Source of the DNA: Cyclina sinensis
Taxonomy: Eukaryota > Mollusca > Bivalvia > Venerida > Veneridae
Assembly (NCBI GenBank): GCA_012932295.1
Contig: JAAONU010000009.1
Location: forward strand, 7,481,535 to 7,545,534
Direction: 5' to 3'
Length of the DNA stretch: 64,000 bases
Shown here piece after piece: positions 57,501 to 64,000 of this stretch (positions are counted from its first letter, which is position 1; each line of letters opens with the position of its first letter). The notes beneath the pieces were generated by a model. The model saw only the letters and a list, made by a program, of their open reading frames with translations, had not been told where the DNA came from and did not search any database. The translations under genes and the position numbers were made by a program.

Positions 57501-60500
57501 TGCCATTTATCATTTTTTTTTAATCTAAAACAATTTAAGAAAGCATGTAGTATTTGTACTTTAAAACAACTTTCATACTGCCATGAAATCTATCCCACTA
57601 CCCTTTAACAAAGATTTAAGTACAGACACAAAAATTATTGAATATTAATTATTTATTAGAATCGGTTAAGTTTAAAACTGATTTCTGTACAGTATATACC
57701 TTGCCCTCCTCTAACTCCCTGACTCGTCTCTCTAGCGTGGCTCGGTGCTGGAGACCCATCTCAGCATTTGTTTCCTCTCCCAGTGCATCAACCCTGATAG
57801 CCAGAGATGTTTTGGCTGCCAGCATTCTAGACATCTGAAAATATTTGTAACGATTCCTTATTATCATGAAATAATTCATAAACAAATACCTAATTTGCAA
57901 TCTTCTAAAACAAAAATTAAAACTGGGACAGTTTCAAAGCAAATAATATGCTTGGACTCGAAGGAAAATATTAAGAATCATGCATTGAGGTAAACATTTG
58001 ATCTACATATGGAGCAAGTGCTTTTGTACCGGCTGAGACAGGTAAATTCAGAAATATCAAGTACTCATATTGCTTAATTTGCATGTCTCAGGATTTTTCT
58101 TAAAGAGATAGTTTTGACTTGAGTATATAAGACAACTTTGGCAATATTTTTTTTCTAACTTAGTCTAGTAACAGACAAAAGGTAAGCTACACAAGTGGTG
58201 GGTGGGGAACAGAATATCTTGCTTCAGTCCTATCATTTAAGCTTCATTATATATCATACAATTATTTGGCTCTTGATATATCATCATCTGCAAGATACCC
58301 TGGTTGAAATATTTTCCTACACAGAATACTGTGCGAGTTCTAAATCTGTTTGTTCACAGAATTTTACTTTCCGATGTAACTTACAAACATGATACATACA
58401 CATGGGCTAACCCTATGTCTTTTGTAACGAGAGTTTTCTCCAACAACAAGTTTCTTCCAGACACATTCTCAACAAACAACTTCACACAATGAATTTATTA
58501 ATTTGGTTTAGAACAGGCACCACAAACAGCTCTACGTTTTTATTTCAATGACTAAAAAGCCTTTTTCTATTAAACCTTAAAGAATTTTTCAAGAGAGATT
58601 ATCATTACGACAATAAAGAGAAGAATATTACAGACTGACCTCTTACAGAAACGGAGCTATAAAATTGCCTTATGAAAATGACGTAAAAAAACAAGTTGCC
58701 TTTACACAATCTTATCATGCCTCAGTCCTATCATTTCAGTTTCATTGTGTTTCATACAATATAAGGCTCTGATATTTCATCATTGGCAAGATTTCACTTT
58801 CAACTCTTTCTACTTGATTTGGTTTTCAACAGTGAAGTATGTGTCTCTCAATACTTGACTCTGCCCTTAATGTTAATGATTAAAAATCAGATGAACCAGA
58901 AAATGCTAGAAACATAAGCTTGGTGAAAAAGTCTGTGAAGTCTGGCTGAAATCAACCCAAAGGTACAGGAGAAATAGTGCACATCGAAAAATTGATAAAT
59001 GCACGGGTGAATACTGGGGACCAGGTGGGTCCAGGGCAGTAACAATAACTCTGTTGAAAATAAAAGAACCCTAAAATTTTGAAGATATGCACAACTAGAC
59101 TTGGCACAGATCATTTCTGTTAGGTGTGAGTGAATTCAAGGATATATAAGAAATGGGGGAAAAAGAATGTATAACCGACAATAATACTACAAAGCAATGA
59201 GCATGAAAGATATATGCACTAAGAGAATATTTGTTGTAAATGTGGAATGTGCGTTGTTTAATATGATTACAATTAGAGAAATGACAACTGAAAAAGTGCC
59301 AAATACTTATACTGCTAAATTTGTCTGTTACTCATTTTTTCTCAGACTCAAAGATACAACTTTCGCAATATTTTTTTCTAACTTAGTCTAGTTACAGACA
59401 AAAGGTAAGCTACACAACTGGTGGGTGGGGCACAGAATATCTTGCTTCAGTCCTATCATTTAAGCTTCATTATATATCATATAATTATTTGGCTCTTGAT
59501 ATATCATCATCTGCAAGTTACCCTGGTTGAAATATTTTCCTACACAGAATACTGTGCGAGTTCTAAATCTGTTTGTTCACAGAATTTTACTTTCCAATGT
59601 AACTTACAAACATGATACATACACATGGGCTAACCCTATGTCTTTTGTAACGAGAGTTTTATCCAACAACAAGTTTCTTCCAGACACATTCTCAACAAAC
59701 AACTTCACACAATGAATTTATTAATTTGGTTTAGAACAGGCACCACAAACAGCTCTACGTTTTCATTTCAATGACTAAAAAGCCTTTTTCTATTAATCCT
59801 TACAGAATTTTTCATGAGATATTATCATTACGACAATAAAGAGAAGAATATTACAGACTGACCTCTTACAGAAATGAAGCTATAAAATTGCCTTATGAAA
59901 ATGACGTAAAAAACAAGTTGCCTTTACACAAGCTTATCTTGCCTCAGTCCTATCATTTCAGTTTCATTGTGTTTCATACAATATAAGGCTCTGATAGTTC
60001 ATCATCGGCAAGATTTCACTTTCAACTCTTTCTACTTGATTTGTTTTTCAACAGAGAAGTATGCGTCTCTCAATACTTGACTCTGCCCTAAATGTTAATG
60101 ATTAAAAATCTGATGAACCAGAAAATGCTAGAAACATAAGCTTGGTGAAAAAGTCTGTGAAGTCTGGCTGAAATCGACCCAAAGGTACAGGAGAAATAGT
60201 GCACATCGAAAAATTGATAAATGAACAATAACTCGGTTGAAAATAAAAGAACCCTAAAATGTTAAAGATATGTACAACTAGACTTGACACAGATCATTTC
60301 TGTGAGGTTTGAGTGAATTCTGCTCAAGGATATAGAAGAGGGGGGGGAAAGAAGGTATAATGGACAATAACACTGCAAAGCAATGTGCTTTAAAGATATA
60401 TGCACTAAGGGAATATTTGTTGTAAATGTGGAATGGGCGTTGTTTAATATGATTACAATTAGAGAAATGACAACTGAAAAAGTGCCAAATACTTATACTG

Positions 60501-63500
60501 CTAAATTTGTATGTTACTCATTTTTTCTCAGACTCAAAGATACAACTTTGGCAATATTTTTTTCTGATTTAGTCTAGTAACAGACAAAAGGTAAGCTACA
60601 CAAGTGGTGGGTGGGGCACAGAATATCTTGCTTCAGTCCTATCATTTAAGCTTCATTATATATCATATAATTATTTGGCTCTTGATATATCATCATCTGC
60701 AAGATACCCTGGTCGAAGGTTGAAATATTTTCCTACACAGGATACTGTTGAAGTCTTAGACCTCTTGGTTCTCAGTATACAGCAAACAATGTGTGTTTAA
60801 ACTGTTAACAACTTTTTGTCATGTGACAAGTTTTTGGAACACACTCTTCTTACAGTGAATTCATTAAGCTGGCTTGAAAGAAGCCCCATAGTCTAGTGTT
60901 TTTTACTCTGTATTTCAGAAACTGTAAGGGCTTTTTTGAAAAATTAAACATATTTTCCCCCCCACAATAGAGAGATACCTTTAACACTAACTTGTAGACT
61001 TGCGTTAACTTCAAAAGAAAACCATACTTCTGTGTATTCACTATGGTTATTGGGGTCAAAAATTATAAACTGACCTATAAGAACAGGAGCCTTTAAATGG
61101 CATTACTTAAAGAGAAAAAACTACCTTCAAAAAGTGTTTATCTTGCCTCAGTCCTATCATTTAAGCTTCATTGTGTTTCATACAATATAAGGCTCTGATA
61201 TTTCATCATCGGCAAGATTTAACTTTGTATTTTCATAGTTTTCTTATAATAAGGATTTTAGACAGTTCCAAACATGTCAACATCAATTACTGTAAAAATC
61301 CGCTAGTCACATTCAGACTGGTACATACAAACAGAACTTAGTGTGTAAACCTTACCTTGCCCTTTATCTTTGTGTTTGCCTGACCAACCAGTGAAGCATG
61401 ATAAATGAGACCATATTTGGGCGTGTCATGTTTTGTTTTTAAGGCTCGGAACAAGGCTTTCTCAGCTCCCAGAATCTGTACCGTACTGGCTGGATGTTTG
61501 GCCAAGTTCAACAAGGAACCTACATAAAACATTACTGGATATATAATGACTTTGACTTTAACACTTTTGAAATTTTGTAACATTGATTCACATTATCTAA
61601 ACTACGCAACCTTCTGAAATAGATTCTGGACAAAATTTAAACTGTTTCACTTTGAAGGAAGTAATAATGATCAGGTCAACAAACACTGATGCAGACTTCA
61701 AGCAGCTGTGCAAATAAACACTATGACAGATACATTGTATCTGTTCTCTAATCAGGGCCATTCCAGTGATTTAACAGGAAGGCAAAATTGAGAAATTCTG
61801 TGATGGGGAACTCTTTTTATGTAGGCAGGCTCATTTCGTATCAAGCTTCTACAGTGCGTTCCTGGAGTGGGATGTATGTTTTACCAGAATGGCCCTAACC
61901 TTTTCTTGTATCTATGTTGAGATTTTTCACATGGAGAGAAAAAATTTGTTTAAAACAATCATGATTAAGAAAGAATCAGTATCATACTTTATTTCATTAT
62001 ATCTCTTGCCATTACTCAGGGCTTTAATTAAGAGGCAGGAGGCGGGTATTTTCCCCAGCTATTTTGAGATCTTCACCTGGCTACTTTTCTTAAAATCAGG
62101 CTTAATTTGTAACGAACTGGCAGCAAACACCCGCCTACTTTACATGTACTTCCTCCAACTCAACAACTTATTGAAACCCCTGATTACGGCTTCACAAATT
62201 TACTTTGTTCAAGAATAAGAATTCAATCTGATCAAGAAGACAGTATTAAGTTATCACGATGAAAACATGTTCTGAAGCAGTAAGAACTTACCAGCATGTG
62301 ATATTAACCTAGCACCCACCAATTCACCAACAAGGACTGTTAAATTTGGTGCTATTGCAACCATTCTGTTCTTGATATAGTCGTACAGTTGTGCTCTGTA
62401 GTCTGTTATTTCTATCACCTGGGTAAGAGAACAACATTAAGAAATAATACACTAACCTGTTAGAAAAATCTAGCCATTTGATTACAATAAATGCAGACAG
62501 AATACTGCTTGTCCTAAATTCTGCATATCTGACTTCCAATGTCCGAGTGAAATGTTTTCTTTACAAACTCAGGTGAGAATATCTTCAAAACCCAAATACG
62601 TACGTCTTTACAACTTGCATTACTTCATTAAGCAATCAAATTTCATTGCAACTCAAATTGGAACATGTTGTACCTGTTCACAGAGATATTTAACATTGAT
62701 AATATCTTCTTCGGAGATTTCTGTTCCCATGGAGATTTCCGCCGCATCTTTCACTTCCTGTTCTATTTCTTCCGGCAAAATCTTCGAGAAATCTGTATTT
62801 ACTGCATTTGTCCGGAATCCTACAAAACAGGTTTGAATTTAATCACAGCATTTGTCCGGAATCCTACAAAACAGGTTTGAATTTAATCACTTCAACACAG
62901 CTTTATAAACTAGCTTAATGTTAACCTCTAGTGTGTTAAATACTTTTCTGTAAAGAAGAAATTAAATCTTGAGAAATATAGAAATGTAAAATCTGTCAAT
63001 GCCTTGAATGGCTATATCTCTAGAAGAGTTTTTAAAAGTGTTACATCTTTGTAAATAATTACATCTGCATTGAATGTTGACATACATGTTGAACAAAGGC
63101 AGTAAGTGTTAAGTGCTGTTCCAGGAAAAAAGGTGTTGGCCAAATACAACAGCTTTCTGCCCCCTCAGACCGTTTTTCCTGAAACAGCTCTAAGTTAAAA
63201 GCTATGAAATAAAAAATACAGCCATTTAAAGACTATTGTATAAAGTATTTAGGTGTTAAGTCACCTCAGAGGTAGTGACGAATACCAATCAACAGGGTAT
63301 ATTCTGTTCAACGGTAAATATACATCATAGGTGACAAACACCATTAATTATCAGTAAATAACTTTTCTTAAAACAATCACAAGACGACCTCTTAACTACC
63401 AACTCACCCATTTCTTTAACGACTTTAGCGAAGGCAAGATTATCTTGTACGATTTTACCCAACTCGGGGAAATGCCAACCATACCATTCTCTTGCTCTCA

Positions 63501-63542
63501 TCACATAGTTATTTAACTCTTTATCCAAGTCATCTAGCAGAG
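48527..63542 (-). CDS. NOP58: NOP58, box C/D snoRNP core protein (C-terminal two thirds; 5' part beyond the window)
   Basis: Nine minus-strand exons join in frame: 63408-63542, 62674-62819, 62292-62418, 61356-61519, 57700-57834, 57225-57286, 49971-50086, 49396-49476 and 48527-48639 (stop TGA at 48527-48529). They encode about 359 residues against about 530 for the whole protein in animals. The N-terminal domain and first part of the NOSIC/coiled-coil region are outside the window. Visible are the NOSIC end ([29 protein letters not shown]), the Nop RNP-binding domain ([65 protein letters not shown]) and the Lys-rich KKE/D-type tail ([31 protein letters not shown]). NOP58 binds the box C/D kink-turn with 15.5K, NOP56 and fibrillarin in the nucleolus and directs rRNA 2'-O-methylation. 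Two introns carry arrays of C/D snoRNAs. Confidence 0.97.
50228..50300 (-). ncRNA. Box C/D snoRNA, family A type 2 (copy A1)
   Basis: On the minus strand: box C ATGATGA (50288-50294), box D CTGA (50233-50236), and a terminal stem ATGTC/GGCAT. Upstream of a degenerate D' position lies GATAGATAGGGACA, complementary over 12 bases to UGUCCCUAUCUA, which I recall as a conserved 28S rRNA segment. An internal stem TAAGATAGA/TCTATCTTA joins the two halves. It lies 141 nt upstream of the exon at 49971-50086. Confidence 0.85.
50817..50890 (-). ncRNA. Box C/D snoRNA, family A type 1 (copy A2)
   Basis: Box C GTGATGA (50878-50884), box D CTGA (50822-50825), terminal stem CTTTC/GAAAG. The guide GATAGATAGGGACA is the same as in type 2; the internal stem is GAGATAG/CTATCTC, with a G-C pair where type 2 has A-U. 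Confidence 0.85.
51184..51254 (-). ncRNA. Box C/D snoRNA, family A type 2 (copy A3)
   Basis: Box C ATGATGA (51242-51248), box D CTGA (51189-51192), terminal stem ATGTC/GGCAT. Same 28S-complementary guide. A two-base shortening and a few substitutions (GCGCTATCTTA arm) distinguish it from A1. Confidence 0.82.
51612..52028. repeat. Dispersed repeat (AACAAGAGCACCGC...CCCTTCAGGCATA) inside the snoRNA unit
   Basis: It begins AAAACAAGAGCACCGCAGGG and ends ATATGCCCCTTCAGGCATAC, with two internal copies of a module holding 'GACTTTAAAAATTTAGGTCAGTG' / 'GACCTTTGAGCTACTG'. The same insert recurs at 55610-56018 in the next tandem unit but not beside A2, so it entered the array before the last unit duplication. 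Confidence 0.7.
52079..52152 (-). ncRNA. Box C/D snoRNA, family A type 1 (copy A4)
   Basis: Box C GTGATGA (52140-52146), box D CTGA (52084-52087), stem CTTTC/GAAAG, guide GATAGATAGGGACA. It differs from A2 by only two bases between the stems. It starts 1,262 bp from A2, the length of the tandem unit. Confidence 0.85.
52450..55249 (-). pseudogene. Box C/D snoRNA, family A type 2, split by a transposon (copy A5)
   Basis: The 3' half with box D (52455-52458), guide and internal arm ends at 52507; the 5' half with box C (55237-55243) and terminal stem resumes at 55230. Between them is a 2,722-bp palindromic element (52508-55229). Removing the element and one CTTAT leaves an intact type 2 copy. 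Boxes C and D are now 2.8 kb apart, so this copy should give no snoRNA. Confidence 0.88.
52508..55229. mobile_element. 2.7-kb palindromic DNA transposon with long inverted repeats, non-autonomous
   Basis: Both ends read CAAGGGGTAGGACCTAAATC inward, and the inverted repeats extend about 480 bp (52508-52985 and 54749-55229) with scattered differences. A perfect 5-bp duplication CTTAT flanks it (52503-52507 and 55230-55234). The 1.76-kb centre is AT-rich with no transposase-like frame. Open frames of 80-90 codons lie within the inverted repeats and have no recognised domain. A 5-bp target duplication fits few DNA transposon superfamilies; I do not assign one. Confidence 0.9.
55610..56018. repeat. 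Second copy of the AACAAGAGCACCGC dispersed repeat
   Basis: Same ends and internal modules as 51612-52028, with about 10% differences by eye, and the same position within the tandem snoRNA unit. Confidence 0.7.
56069..56142 (-). ncRNA. Box C/D snoRNA, family A type 1 (copy A6)
   Basis: Box C GTGATGA (56130-56136), box D CTGA (56074-56077), stem CTTTC/GAAAG. It appears identical to A4 between the stems. The distance from A4 (3,990 bp) minus the transposon and its target duplication (2,727) is 1,263 bp, the same unit length as A2-A4. Confidence 0.85.
56375..56449 (-). ncRNA. Box C/D snoRNA, family A type 3 (copy A7, most diverged)
   Basis: Box C GTGATGA (56437-56443), box D CTGA (56380-56383), terminal stem GGTC/GACC. 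The guide GATAGATAGGGACA is unchanged; the internal stem is AGAGATAG/CTATCTCT. A clear C'-like TTGATGATT precedes the 3' arm. It is the first copy transcribed in the intron and stands outside the type 1/type 2 dimer unit. Confidence 0.8.
58218..58294 (-). ncRNA. Box C/D snoRNA, family B long type (copy B1)
   Basis: Terminal stem CTTGC/GCAAG, box C ATGATGA (58281-58287) and box D CTGA (58224-58227). Directly upstream of box D the guide AATGATAGGA is complementary to UCCUAUCAUU, which I recall from 28S rRNA just after GGCUCU. The snoRNA also has AGAGCC near box C, able to pair with that GGCUCU. By the +5 rule the target would be the A of UCCUA. Confidence 0.85.
58716..58790 (-). ncRNA. Box C/D snoRNA, family B short type (copy B2)
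   Basis: Box C ATGATGA (58777-58783), box D CTGA (58722-58725), stem TGCC/GGCA. It keeps the AATGATAGGA guide and AGAGCC but differs in the middle (TTATATTGTATGAAACAC instead of AAATAATTATATGATATA). Confidence 0.8.
59441..59517 (-). ncRNA. Box C/D snoRNA, family B long type (copy B3)
   Basis: Box C ATGATGA (59504-59510), box D CTGA (59447-59450), stem CTTGC/GCAAG. Nearly identical to B1, from which it lies 1,223 bp away, one tandem unit. Confidence 0.85.
59938..60012 (-). ncRNA. Box C/D snoRNA, family B short type (copy B4)
   Basis: Box C ATGATGA (59999-60005), box D CTGA (59944-59947), stem CTTGCC/GGCAAG. Same guide and AGAGCC motif as the others. Confidence 0.83.
60627..60703 (-). ncRNA. 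Box C/D snoRNA, family B long type (copy B5)
   Basis: Box C ATGATGA (60690-60696), box D CTGA (60633-60636), stem CTTGC/GCAAG. It is 1,186 bp from B3; sequence between the stems matches B3. Confidence 0.85.
61142..61216 (-). ncRNA. Box C/D snoRNA, family B short type (copy B6)
   Basis: Box C ATGATGA (61203-61209), box D CTGA (61148-61151), stem CTTGCC/GGCAAG. It has CTTAAATGATAGGA before box D, like the long type, so guide-side sequence may have been exchanged between types. It is the first copy transcribed, 139 nt after the donor of exon 61356-61519. Confidence 0.83.
62804..62890 (-). repeat. 44-bp direct duplication including a 3' splice site of NOP58
   Basis: The 44-bp sequence at 62804-62847 repeats at 62848-62890 almost perfectly. 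It spans the acceptor (minus-strand TTTTGTAG|GATTCCGG), giving two potential acceptors, with exon starts 62819 and 62863. Only the proximal one (62819) preserves the frame; the distal one reads through the copied segment into an in-frame TAG that is part of the proximal acceptor itself. Confidence 0.85.
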
Positions 63543-64000
63543 CTGTAAAAAATGTATTGCAATTACACATTCTGGCTGAAACTACTTCCAGAAGTATGTC
63601 AGACCAACAGACTCGGCTGATGATTTTCTTTCTGTCTGATTAACTGTTCTTCTGATTCAGATTGACATGTCTGCCTTTCCTCTTCTTATTTTAGGTGTAA
63701 CAGGTTCTACTGTTGGTCTGACAGACTTCATCTTAACATAGTGGAACAAATGTTTGTCCGAACTGTCAAAAGTTTCTAGCTGTCTGCTTTATCTTACAAA
63801 GTAGCAACAGTCATTTGGACATTCTTATTCAGTCATAAGTTTGCAATTCTGCATACTAAAAATACTTCTACAACTATGTCTGCAAATATTGCAGAACTAT
63901 CAATGTGATTGTCAAGTTTAGAATAACAACAAATCAAATATATTTTCAGATTTGTAATAACGGATCAGGAGTCATATATGATTTCATCAACCAACATCTG
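63543..64000. other. NOP58 intron running off the window
   Basis: The exon at 63408-63542 is preceded on the minus strand by a good acceptor (TTTTTTACAG). Up to 64000 I see no further NOP58 exon; the 5' exons should lie beyond. Confidence 0.6.

Larger units (their letters stand above)
58110..61216. repeat. Tandem array of about 1.2-kb units carrying family B snoRNAs
   Basis: Units start near 58129, 59355 and 60542 at 'AACTTTGGCAATATTTTTTT' ... 'GACAAAAGGTAAGC'. Units 1 and 2 are about 95% alike by eye over their full length; unit 3 diverges after about 60740. Each unit has one long-type and one short-type snoRNA. Repeated 60-65-codon open frames in each unit are artefacts. Confidence 0.85.

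Noticed and set aside
59197..60577. Pair of near-identical 64-codon frames (59197-59391 and 60383-60577)
   Set aside because: They arise from the 1.2-kb tandem unit of the snoRNA array, antisense to the NOP58 intron, with no domain.
63618..63668. C/D-like motif on the plus strand (TGATGAT ... CTGATT)
   Set aside because: Opposite to the host gene, no closing stem and no recognisable guide.

Overview
The window looks like nuclear DNA from a mollusc, most likely a bivalve. It is AT-rich, with multi-exon genes, GT-AG introns, large introns and long intergenic stretches filled with tandem and dispersed repeats. The repeat styles (AGCTCACC-ended elements, GTCCGGGACATAACTC arrays, a CTTACC/GGTAAGG-ended MITE) and a sushi receptor with a characteristic juxtamembrane module match what I remember of bivalve genomes. 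No database was searched, so the taxon is an inference.

Layout. (1) 1-20650 holds no recognisable host gene: dispersed repeats, a decayed Tc1/mariner transposon (5575-6901), a GTCCGGGACATAACTC array (7500-8400), a 2-kb AGCTCACC element (9073-11082) and an inverted satellite array (11560-14000). (2) 20652-30473 (+) is a six-exon gene for a 758-residue type I membrane protein: signal peptide, two Cys-rich (possibly PAN/apple-like) segments, eight sushi/CCP domains of which seven lie in one exon, a conserved juxtamembrane module, one transmembrane helix and an 11-residue tail. Its third intron carries a 19-bp minisatellite and a palindromic GCGATA-rich foldback element. (3) 30885-35840 is a diverged second copy of the repeat landscape at 1-11510, followed by a paralogous receptor gene (37224-42797) with one sushi domain and a one-base frameshift in its third exon. 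The region is thus a tandem segmental duplication. (4) 43000-48500 is repeats and unassigned sequence. (5) 48527-63542 (-) is the C-terminal two thirds of NOP58, a core protein of box C/D snoRNPs, in nine exons; the 5' exons lie beyond 64000.

The most striking part is NOP58. Two of its introns hold tandem arrays of box C/D snoRNA genes in the same orientation as the host: six copies of one family (intron 57835-61355) and seven of another (intron 50087-57224). The copies keep boxes C and D, pairing terminal stems with compensatory changes, and guides complementary to 28S rRNA as I recall it. One copy is split by a 2.7-kb palindromic transposon flanked by a perfect 5-bp target duplication. So the gene for a C/D snoRNP core protein appears to co-produce up to 13 (12 intact) guide RNAs that bind it.
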